Notes under the pieces: model-generated | Seen by the model: only the letters and a program-made list of their open reading frames with translations | What the model was told of the DNA's origin: nothing | Database searches by the model: none | Source of the DNA: Mesodorylaimus sp. YZB2_4 | Lineage: Eukaryota; Nematoda; Enoplea; Dorylaimida; Dorylaimidae | DNA: 64,000 nucleotides | NCBI GenBank assembly: GCA_030248295.1 | Contig: JASANH010000115.1 | Coordinates: forward strand, 62,001-126,000 | Reading direction: 5' to 3' | Shown here: piece after piece, positions 35,439 to 46,200 of the stretch | Layout of the letters: every line of letters starts with the position of its first letter | Numbering within the stretch: position 1 is the first letter of the stretch | Made by a program: the position numbers and the translations under genes

Positions 35439-36880
35439 AAACACATTTGGTTTATGCAAGTGGCACTTTCATAATTTTTGTCATTTTTGAGGAACAAATT
35501 TCTAGTAACTTGCTTAGAAGCCCTTCACGCCGTCCAGTGTCAGCTGATTTGAGTCTAGTGGATTTGTGGCTTTGCATTAGCCTGGTTGTCCACGCGTGCC
35601 TTTTTCTCTTTGAGGTAATCCTAATATTAGTCATTTTTCTAATATGCCTAAATTTTTTGATAATCGTCCAAAAAGGTCCTGCCTTGATGACTTTTTGCAA
35701 CTTTTTCTGCTAATATTCTTATTGCAGCTGTATTACATACTCATTGGAAATGTATAAAATAATGCATCGATTTGGCTGTGGTTTTATATAAGCGAATGCT
35801 AAAACTATATTTTACCATTTGATCAGTTTTTCCAGAAGCATTTTTTGTAAAAGAAGACTCATAGCCCTCGAGTGCTTGGCTATGCATAAAGTATGACTTG
35901 ACAAGTCTGCCAGATTTTATTAAAGACTCGACTATTTTATCCTTTCGCGAGGAATTTGAAAGTTTTCCAACAGCTTGAAACTTTTTATTATCAACAATCC
36001 GAAACTGTATTTTACCATCAAAAATCCGAAACTGTAGTGTACCTTTAGCAACCTGGAACTGTATTTTACCATCAGCAACCCAAAAGGGTATTTAGCCATA
36101 ACCAATCTGAAACTATATTTTACCATTAGCAACCCCGCATTGTCTTTTACCATTTTTTTTTTTTTAATCATGACTCAGCGGCAAAGGTTTTTTAAATTGT
36201 AAATTACTCGAGTTCGAAAATAGTGAGATGTCATCGATTTCAGGATTCAAGTTTAAAACAGTAGGTGAGGCAAAGTGTGCTTGAGATATTTCTCTTCTGT
36301 TATGCATGATTCTATGTTACTAGACCTAAGACCCGCAGCCAAGGTGCTTACTCTTTCGTCATTGCTTAGTGTTCGTTTAACACTAAAAACTACAACGACA
36401 TCAGTGCGGTAAAATATTGTTCCAGGTGGTGGATGTGTAAAATATGGTTTCAGCTCAAAATGGTTCAAGGTTGAGGTATGGATGACTTCCTGGATGGGTT
36501 GGGTAAAATATGCTTCGAGGCTGTAGATGGGTAAAATTAGGTTCAATATGTGGGCAGGTAAAATTCAGTTTCAGTTAGGATTTGGTTAAAATTTTGGTTT
36601 TAGGTGGTAAATGGGTAAAATATGGTTTGAGGTTGGGAGACCATTGAAATATGCTGAGAATACTGCATGAGTAAAATATGGAAATATGGTTCTAACTGGC
36701 GGACTAGTAAAAGTTAGTTTCAGCCAGTGGGTACATAAACCATGGTTCAGGTCGGAGCTGGTTAAAATATCGTCAGAGATGGTGAATGGGTAAAATATAG
36801 ATATGGCTTGTGTATGGGTGAAATGTCGTTTCAGATAAGGCATGATTAAAAAAGATCGTTTCAGGTAAAGAATCTGTGAT
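35439..36880. other. Intergenic region rich in the TTTTACC dispersed motif
   Basis: Imperfect units of about 30-40 bp occur: gaaactgtattttaccatc in + orientation at 36000-36150, then gtaaaatatggtttcagg in the opposite orientation at 36410-36870. A coding interpretation is not supported on either strand. Confidence 0.6.
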
Positions 36881-37259
36881 TTGCCAAGTAAGACTTATAA
36901 TTTTATTGATTCCTGCTTAAAATTTTGAAATCGCCACTTTGGCAGCCGAAGCTCGATAAACTGCATGAATCCAGTTGTATCTGGGTTCTGTTGGCAGAAG
37001 AACAACTGCGCTGGACATATCTTTCTTTCATTTTGCAGGATTCCAGACAAGCCAACAAGTGTCGAGCGCGTATCTTTTCTTAAATTGCTCTTAAAAAGGC
37101 AATGAAAGGCGGGAATGAGAGGTTTGCGGAGACTCCTCAAGAATAGCCTTCGAAAAGGCCAGAGTATCTATTAACTGCAAATATAATCCAAACAAAGCAG
37201 ATATGACGGCTGTGTGTGCAGATTCAACCAACATCCCAGATTCGCCTTACAATGAAGCC

Positions 37260-37267
37260 TATAAAAG
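37260..37267 (+). promoter_or_regulatory. TATA box of the cysteine-rich peptide gene
   Basis: TATAAAAG lies 55 bp upstream of the ATG at 37322. The opposite arm has a corresponding but weaker tataaga before its degenerate copy. Confidence 0.6.
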
Positions 37268-37321
37268 GCGCAGCCATTCAGCGTTCAAATCAGTTTTGTT
37301 GAGTGACCCGCTATCAACGAC

Positions 37322-37634
37322 ATGAAAATGAAAATTTCTGCTGTACTTTTATTTTTCTTGGTGACGATGGCTTTCGCTGAAGGCCGTAACGATCGGAAAC
37401 GTGCAATTAGCAGTCTCATCAGAATTATGGCTTTTGCAGCTTGGAATCTGAACTTGTCTCTTTTTCAGCCACTTCCTATGTAGCAGCTGCAGCAGTTGCT
37501 ACACTGTGTGTAAGAATAATGGTGGCTACATGACTGGCTGCGCACAGGCTGCAGGTGGCAAAATGGCGTGTCAATGTTCAACACCAGCAACCTTCCAAAC
37601 CCAACCAGATGGCACGATGGGCTGCGCTGGGTGA
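37322..37634 (+). CDS. Small cysteine-rich secreted peptide (possible CS-alpha-beta scaffold), uncertain splicing
   Basis: The first frame begins with a clear signal peptide (ISAVLLFFLVTMAFA), then a charged segment GRNDRKRA. After ctttttcag a second frame holds six clustered cysteines spaced C-x2-C-x3-C-x9-C-x9-C-x1-C, then two further segments to a TGA at 37632-37634. The C-x3-C ... C-x-C arrangement is that of defensin-like CS-alpha-beta peptides. I cannot join the exons in frame: every GT in exon 1 after the signal peptide gives phase 1, whereas the cysteine frame needs phase 2. The site equivalent to the donor in the other copy reads GC. It may be a non-canonical intron, a sequencing slip or a decaying gene. 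Function is unknown. Confidence 0.5.
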
Positions 37635-39267
37635 ATGTTGCTATGGTTTCAGGTTATTTCAAGTCGCCAATTTGTTGTTACGCATTTGGTGATGTGATGT
37701 GGTAAAATCAGGAAAGGTCGATAAAATTGAATATTCTTAATCAGAAAGTAGCAACAAGCAGTTGATGAAACTCCCAAAGAAATGCCTTGGAATCGGACTT
37801 TTGTCCATATTTTGCACTCCAATAGACTTTTTCATGCAGCTAGTCAGCAGGTCGAAAGCTCGGTTTATTTTACAGAAATCAGACCTTCCAAAACCACCTT
37901 TCATTGCAACACAACACTAACTTCATCACAACTGAACTAGCTTGCTGCGTGCGCTAATTTAAAATACCTACCAATACAAATTTTGTCTGGCCTGGCTGAT
38001 AAGAGGTCAGCCATTTGCAACGATTGCCGCTTGGAGTTGTAAGTGGGTAAAACATCGTTTCAGATGGTGAATCGGAATGGTGAAATATGCTGCAGTCGAT
38101 TGGATGCCGCACCGCGACCATAGTAGATCATCTGTTTTAACAAAACACCGGGTGAATGAAAGCCTACAACCTACTGGCGGCCCCTGGAAACCTCACACTG
38201 CTTGCACGTTTCAGGATGACCCATTGCTCAGGTACGCTTTTCCCACTGCAGCAGGAATCGAGACGCCTATGACCTCTCTTGTGGCACTGAGTATTCTGAG
38301 GAATGTCCACAAAGCCTTCTTTGATTTCGATTTTCCAGTATGACATACCACGAGTCGCGACCATTTTGTCTGGAACTCTGGTAGGAGGTCTTCTGTTTGG
38401 ACTGATGGACGCTCGGCGTAATGGATGGGTAAAATATGGTTTCAGGTAATGGATAGAGGAGTGCTGTAGTCGATCGCATGCCGCCCCTTGACCACAGTAG
38501 ATGCTTTATGCATAGCGAAGCTCCAGCGCACTCGAGGGGCACATAGATTGACAATCAATCACAGCAGAGAGGTCATTGGCGTCTCGATTCCTGCTACAGT
38601 TGGAAAAGCGTACCCTGGAAAGCAATGGGTCACTCTGTGTAAAGTGAAGTCATCCTGAAACGTAGAAGCAATGTGAGGTTTCCAGGGGCCGCTAATAGGT
38701 TGTAGGCTTTTATTCACCCTGTGTTGTGTTAAAAGAGATGATCTACTATGGTCAAGGTTCGGCATGCAATCGATATTTCCCTTCCCACAATCTTAAACCA
38801 TATTTTATCCATCTATTGCACTAAGCTCCAAATAGCAGACCTCCCAGCAGCCAGCCAGGCCAGACAAAATTTGTATCAGTATTTCATACAGCACAACACA
38901 ACAAACTAGTCCATAGTTCAGTTACTAGTGATGCAGTGAGTTGCAAGTAAAGGTGACTCCAGAACATGGTGTGAAAAAACCAAGCTGTTATTTGCCCAGC
39001 TGTATGCAAAAGTCTATTGGAGTAAAAAATATGAGCGATAGTCCAAATTTCCAAGACATTTTGTTGTGGACTTTATCAAATACTTGTTGCTGATTGTTTC
39101 GAACTAAAATATTCAAGTTTATTGACCTGTTTTTTTACCACATCACCAAAGGCTCAACAGCCAATTGGAGAGTTGGAATATCCTTAGAGCATTGCAAATG
39201 AATTTCCACTGCCACACTCATTTTGTTTTTGTCCAAATCACCCAGTGCAAGACTTGGTTTTGCAATT

Positions 39268-39518
39268 TTATGAATATGCGCATTTAGCCTTTCCGCAGCC
39301 AGCCATCTTAGTGCCATTTTTCTGGCACTGACGATGAGCCATGCAAGTTTTGCACTTGTCCACAATGATTTTCACTGAAAAAGACAGATTTTTATTTGAG
39401 TATGAAAGGCTGAAACGGTAATGAGATTACTGATTTGATGTTTCCGATTGTTGTGGACTTCAGCGAAAACCACCGTCACCAGGAAAAATAGAAATACAGC
39501 GGGAAGTTTTATTTTTAT
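39268..39518 (-). pseudogene. Inverted copy of the cysteine-rich peptide gene, start codons lost
   Basis: The signal-peptide exon is well preserved (PAVFLFFLVTVVFAE), but both start codons of the other copy read ATA here (39516-39518 and 39510-39512). A donor A|GTAATC and acceptor tttttcag join in phase to a cysteine-bearing exon (C-x2-C-x5-C-x9-C-x3-C). That exon stops early at 39268, before the equivalent of the final C-x-C. It is probably inactive. Confidence 0.65.
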
Positions 39519-40149
39519 CTTGCTGATATGGTCGCTCAATAAAACTGATTTGGCGTAGGATGCCTGTGTCTTATACAAGCCTCACCATCAAGCAGAATCT
39601 TGGATGTTTTTTTGAACCTGAACACACAAGCATCTCATCTGATTTCCCTGGAATAGATGCTCTGTGCCTTACAAAGGCTATTCTTGTAGAGCCTGCCCAA
39701 TGGTCTGATCCCACCCTCTTTCGTTACCTTTTACACGGTTTTAGAAAAGATGGGCACTAGACATTTTTGTAAATCTTGGCGGGTGTGTAACCAGCATTAC
39801 TAGCAGTGGGGAGATGGATAGTCTCCCTTGGCTGGCAAACGTCACCCATTCGGCTTGATGTTTCAGCGACAGGTATAAGTACTGTAGTTGTGAGATTCGC
39901 CTTCCTACAGTCGAAGTTTTCTGATCCAGAGACTTTGGTCACTCCCCCCCGCCTGGGTGCGCCGCTCTGAAATCCTGTAAATTGAAAGAAAGATATCTCA
40001 AGCACAAGTGCTCTTTCATCAATAAAAACCGGCTACAACTGGATTGATGAAGCTCATCGAGCTTCATCTGCCAAAGTGGCTGTTTCAAAATTATTCTGAA
40101 ATTAATAAAATTATAAGTCTTACTTGGCAAGTCAAACATCCCTGCCTAA

Positions 40150-41780
40150 ATTTTTACCGATTCACTACCAGAAAAACCATATTTTACACATTCACAGCAT
40201 CGAACTGCTTTTTAATCACTCTCTAAGCATATTTTACTGGCTTTTACCCTGACCCTTAGTTGGTCTAACTCTTTGGTCCGAAGACCCAATGTATCTTATA
40301 ACACTGGGCAAAATGGTTTTATCTGCATATCTCGACAACCGGCCATCGTGATGCAAAATCGTTTTGTATGATTATAGGTTGATAGGTAAGACATGCTAGT
40401 ACCAAAAGTTATCAAAATCTATCCGGCGGTTCTTAAATGACGGCTCAAAAACCCCAAAAAAGTGCACAAAAACAATAAGTTTATTTGAAACATGAGTCGT
40501 ACAAAAGGAAGAACTATCTTCTAGCACAGGCATCGTACAGCTGCTACTTGATGCTGCAACCAGTCGGACCAACTAAGGGTTAAACCTTTTTTACCTATCC
40601 ACCTGCTGAAATTATATTTCACCCACCCTCCACCTCAAACCGTATTTTATCCATCCACTACCACAAAATTGTATTTTACCGATTCACCATCTCCCGCCCG
40701 AAACCTTCTTTTACCCACCCACCTGCTGAAACCATTTGTATCCGCCGCCTCAAATTATATTTCAATCGTCTCCAACCGTATTCTACCAATGGACTGCGAC
40801 GTAGTTAAGCTTTTGAAACTACACCACACTCAAACACGCTTACCCATCGAACGGAAGTAATAGGGCTGGAATCGCGACCCGCCTCGAAGACGAGGGAAGC
40901 GAGCCATGACGAAATCAAAAAAAAAAGGAAGAGAACGTATGAGGCGACTTTACTGTCGAAAATCGAGAATAGGAACTGACTGGTCCAGGAAATCCTACGC
41001 CTTATATACCAGTCCTACAACACGTGGATATACGCACAAACTAGTTGTCAAACAATAGCGGTCAAAACAATCAAAGGTCGATCGGAGAAATACACGTCAA
41101 CTAGGGTTAGGCCTGTCGATAGACAAATATGCAAAACACATGTTAGAGGATTCGCGGAAACCAGTTCGCCTGATGCAGACTGGCCATCTTGATTAGGAAC
41201 GTTGTCGCAGGACAACCTCGAACTATATTTTAAACATTCCCTATTTCTAACCATATTTTAACCGGCTCCTGCCTCAAGCCATGTTTTACAAACCCAGTCG
41301 CTGAAACCGTCTTTTACTTTGCTCACGTATCACCCAAACCATGGTACCCATCCACAATCTCAAAACTGTATTCTACCCAAAACCATCCTTGACCATTTTC
41401 TCCGATTTATAATTGAAACTATATTTTATCCACCCGCCCATCCACCACCTCAAAGCCGTATCTTACTTATCCACAATCTCAAACCATATTTCAAAGGTCT
41501 CCGACCTCAAATCATATTTTACCCATCCATTACCTCGAACCATATTTTACTCATCCGCCCCTCAAACCATGTCAAATGTTTTCAATCTCGAACCATATTT
41601 CACCCATACACCATCTCAAAACCGTATTCTGGCCAGTTTTATCCTTAAATATATTTTTACCGAATTCTAGGTCAAACTATATTTTACTTACGCTTTTTTT
41701 AGCATCTCAATGCCGTGTTTTACTCATCTACGATCTCGAACCATATTTGTAAGGTCTCCCTGCTGAAACCATATTTTACC
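40150..41780. repeat. Field of degenerate 'caaaccatattttacccatcca' units
   Basis: Dozens of imperfect units of about 35 bp (aaccatattttac, aactatattttatcc, ccgtattctacc), separated by ccatccaccacctc-type linkers, run in one orientation, opposite to 36410-36870. The stretch 40860-41220 lacks the motif and shows nothing coding. Confidence 0.8.
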
Positions 41781-42343
41781 ACTCATAACTGTATTTTACC
41801 ACTCATAACTGTATTTTACCACTCATAACTGCATTTTACCACTCATAACTGCATTTTACCACTCATAACTGTATTTTACCACTCATAACTGTATTTTACC
41901 ACTCATAACTGCATTTTACCACTCATAACTGCATTTTACCACTCATAACTGCATTTTACCACTCATAACTGCATTTTACCACTCATAACTGCATTTTACC
42001 ACTCATAACTGCATTTTACCACTCATAACTGCATTTTACCACTCATAACTGTATTTTACCACTCATAACTGCATTTTACCACTCATAACTGCATTTTACC
42101 ACTCATAACTGTATTTTACCACTCATAACTGTATTTTACCACTCATAACTGTATTTTACCACTCATAACTGCATTTTACCACTCATAACTGCATTTTACC
42201 ACTCATAACTGCATTTTACCACTCATAACTGCATTTTACCACTCATAACTGCATTTTACCACTCATAACTGCATTTTACCACTCATAACTGCATTTTACC
42301 ACTCATAACTGTATTTTGCCACTCATAACTGTATTTTACCACT
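41781..42343. repeat. 20-bp satellite, 28 copies
   Basis: actcataactgcattttacc repeats head-to-tail with essentially one variable site (gc or gt attttacc). It appears to be a recent amplification of one member of the surrounding TTTTACC motif field. Confidence 0.98.
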
Positions 42344-43221
42344 CTTTTTTGAATCTCAATTTACTAGGCATGTTATTGTGAACACTTGAAAGCAATGATA
42401 TGAGAGAAATCACTCATCAGCGGAACTGGCAAATGGCCCGCGCATACAGCTTTGGCAAACGAGCACACCAAACGCGCACGAAGCAAACACGCCCACACTA
42501 AATACTGTCAATCACTCCAAGTAATGCCACATTACAATCAGACAGAACAGAAGAAAAAGTTAATCACAAAACGCCTAGTCATTTTCAAAATGATCAAGTT
42601 ATTCTAAAAACTCCAAGAACATGGTTTATGCCAATTCCTGCCCAATATCCGCTTCAAATCTACATTCTATCAGAATAAACCACAAATGATGTGGAAAAAT
42701 TTTAAAGATCCAAAATGATAAGCAGAGTAAGTAGATCAAAAATTTCACAATTCCAAAAAAGCATGGTGGGAAAATTGATTAAACTTTTTACAGGAATGCA
42801 AGCAAATCCCCGAAAAAAAACCAAGAATCTTACGTCAATAAATTAGTGTACTCCCCTGAAATCACTCGCACACTCATTTCCATTTGCACAATCATTAGCA
42901 GCCGCCGACACAAATCTAAATCCTACCTTATTTGACCAACAAAACACCACCACTATCATAAAATCCACATTCTAGCGTGATCGAATGGCAAGAAAGAAAA
43001 AAAGCCTAACTTATCTACACAATTATTGAAAACGTGTTCTTTATTTAAACACACTAAGCCATCATTATTCCCCTGATATCCCCCCAAGACCGAGTCGGAA
43101 GTGTTCGCCACACAAAAATTAGGAAGAAAGCTCCCGATTGAGCAAACCACAATTTCATTGCCAATGCCTTTTGGAAAAAAAAGTAAGCCCCATCCGAAAA
43201 ATCTTTATTCTTTTCACCTGT
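42344..43221. other. AT-rich 3' flank of patched
   Basis: No coding region is recognised. On the minus strand, a likely polyadenylation signal aataaa (tttatt on +) lies near 43039, about 180 bp past the patched stop. Confidence 0.5.
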
Positions 43222-46200
43222 TCAAAATCGCATCATTTCGGGCGGACGCGAATCGACAGCTCGATAAATTGGCGACGACGACGGGTCACTGGGAATTCGT
43301 CGACGGGTCATCGCTTTTTGATTCGATGGCGACGAGGGCACGGCACCAGCCGATGCGGGTATTGTGCGTCGTTGAACACCATTCGGTGGCGTGCACGGCG
43401 CACTGCCGGCACTACGATTCCGACGTCTACTGCTGCCATTCTCGCAGCACTCCGTCCTCGCTTCCTGCTTGCAATTCGAATAAGGCGGCGGGGCATCGCA
43501 AGCGGCAATCGTCGAACGACGAGTCTTATTCTCCGGTCCTGGCATGACTTGCACTTGCACTTTGGCTCTGGCCGTCAACATCATCGGGCTATCCATCTGA
43601 AAAGACACTAACATCAAGAGTTTTGACTAACTTCACGGAAATCTGAGCCTGAAACCATCTTTTACACTCCTTCCTATTTCAAGTAGTCTGTTCTATCTAA
43701 TTCATATCCCGCCACGTAATCCATGCGAGTGTAAGACAGGCCTACGACACAGCCGTCCTGACTTCAGCGCAGGTCAGTATTGCGGAAGGGGGCAATTTTC
43801 CGTGGGGCAAATGTCCGCGTCTGTACATACTTCGTCCGGGGTCTGGGGTTGGGCTGTGGCGCGCAGAAAAGACCACTCCAATTTGATGTTGATATTCAGA
43901 CTCGTCATACTCTAACCCAGCTGCGAGCCACAGGCCCGGTACCAATTGACGTCTGGGCAGCCCAGAGGCCCAGCCCGACCATTATGTGGTGGGGGTCACT
44001 CGATCCCTCGACCTCTACCCAGTCCGCACTCACCTTGGCTCCTCCGTGGACCATCACCTTCATTCCTCCCACCGTGATCACTGGATGATTGCCCTCCGAC
44101 TGCTCGGCACTGTTGGCGGGCGGCGTGACGCTGGATGGCGGCGACTGTTCTTCGGCGATCGTACTCAGCGAGCCTTGCGTGAATCCCACATTGCTCGATC
44201 GATGACGAAAAATCGGCGTGCTGGCCATATTCGCACCAATTATGGTCGCTGGCACAATCGGCGGCGCTGGCTTCTTGCGCGGCGGAGGCGTCGGTGGCGG
44301 CAAACGATTCGAACCATCCGCCGGACGAACCTTAAAAAACATCTCATTATCTAACTTCAAAGAAGCCGATCACAAAAATGAATGAAATACTAATCATATG
44401 AGGGAGGGTTCGATTCCTGGTCGCGGTAAAGTTTTTGATTTAAAAATGTCACTTTTTCGAGTATCCTTCTGGTTTCGAGCTCATAACACAAGACCCATAA
44501 TAGCACCCACCAGAACACCTCAAACTCTAATAATGAGCGAGGTCGAGGTAAAACTTTTTGACTTAAAAAATGTCATTTTTCAAGAATCTTTCTGGTTTCG
44601 AGCTCATAACAGAATACATCTCTCAGCGCCCGCCCCCCCCCCCCGCCCCACCATAAACCCTCAAACTCACTTATCATAAGCGAGGGTTCGATTCCCGGTC
44701 GAGTTAAAAGTTTTTGATTCAGAGAATGCTTTTTTCAAGAATATTTCTGGTTTCAAGCTCATGCCACAACACCTTACAGACCCCCCCATCCCCCACCACA
44801 ACCCTCGAACTCACCTCACTCCGCGGTCCAATCAAAGATAATAAAACTGGCAGCAGTAATAACCCGTTCAATAAGCCCAAAACGATCAAGGCCGACATGA
44901 CCATGAAGAAATACCTAAAAACACCAGCCTTCTCCAAACTGACCCCCACCACAAACACACCTCATCTCATACCTGACTACGAATTCGAATTCCGAGAAGG
45001 CCAACATGATGACGCCCAGCAGGGTGCTCAGTCCCCCGTGCAGTACGGGTATGAACATGTGCTCCAACGTGTGCCTCATTCGTTCATTCCTCGTGCCCAA
45101 TGCCGTCAGGAAACTCAACGACACATGCACCGTGAATTCCACTCCGATGCCAACCGCTGTAATCAATGTCACCGAAGAGACCGGATTCAATTTCAATCCC
45201 GTCATGCCCATGAAGCCCGCCAATTCCACCACCATCAACGCCAGTACAAGCACCTGAAACAACAGAATGTTTCGCATCCCGCCGTCACAATTCTCGCATC
45301 CGCATATTTTCCCGCCATTTTTTAAATTTGAATTTTTCAGCGAAAACTGCTTTCTCTTCTCTTCACGCCTGCCCTACCACACCTCCATATAAGACCCCCA
45401 AAAGCAATGTCACTTACGATTATGACAGCCACCCACGGGTTCATGAGTAACAAGGTGACGATGACCATGACTGCCCCCGTAATTATGCACAAGGCGACAC
45501 CCAAATGTCGCCACAAGTGCAAATACTGCTCCCAAAACGTGAATGGAATGCCTTCCGGAAATACGGGTAATCCCAACGCCACGTACCGGTCGCACACTTC
45601 GCGTACTTGCTAAAAAAACATTTCACAAATCAAAAAGTTTTAAATCGACCGGGAATCGAACCCTAGCTCCCTAGCGGCCTGATCATTAGCCTACTCGGGT
45701 CATCATTGAGGGTTCTAATAAAGTCCAGCAGAGACTGATACTACCCAGACACAATAAAAAACCGCAGGCCCAGGTAAGAATCGAACCCGCACCCATACTG
45801 TATGACGACTGCTAACTCCAGGCGCCTGGGATCAATTTTAAGATCACAAACTTCTACCTTGGCCGAGAATCGAACCCTTGCTCATATGGTTACCAGACAA
45901 CTGCACTAATCAATACGGGCTTCTTATAAGGTGCAATAAAAACTGCTACACCCACAAAATCGATACACCCATCACCTAGGTCAATTTTTATGATCACTCA
46001 TCAATACATAGTGTTATTATCTCTGAGTAACAGGTACCTACTCACATCAGAACATCTCGCACACTCAAACGTAATACCGAAGTTTTACCCTGAGCGGGAG
46101 TCGAACCCATACACCCAGGATCAAAAGCCAACTAAACCGAACCAAGTTCAATGCCCACTCCCGCCACAGTTTTTCACTATGTACATTACTGAGTCGATTT

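Larger units (their letters stand above)
36870..40140. repeat. Large inverted duplication (arms about 1.5 kb, centre near 38.45 kb)
   Basis: Matching blocks in opposite orientation are 36885-36990 with 40030-40137, 37260-37480 with about 39380-39575, 37740-37995 with 38810-39075, and 38080-38345 with 38559-38765. The last pair shares the translated string GPWKPH and GIETPMTSL. Identity looks about 65-80%, so the duplication is old. Each arm carries a copy of a small secreted-peptide gene. Confidence 0.85.

Noticed and set aside
41781-42343. CRISPR-like or regulatory repeat array
   Set aside because: Head-to-tail 20-bp units without spacers, in an animal genome, are a minisatellite.
43101-43611. 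Plus-strand frames of about 150 aa
   Set aside because: They are shadows of the last patched exon, read on the minus strand with a good acceptor and stop.
44714-45325. 203-aa plus-strand frame
   Set aside because: It is antisense to patched exons 15 and 16, which encode conserved transmembrane segments.
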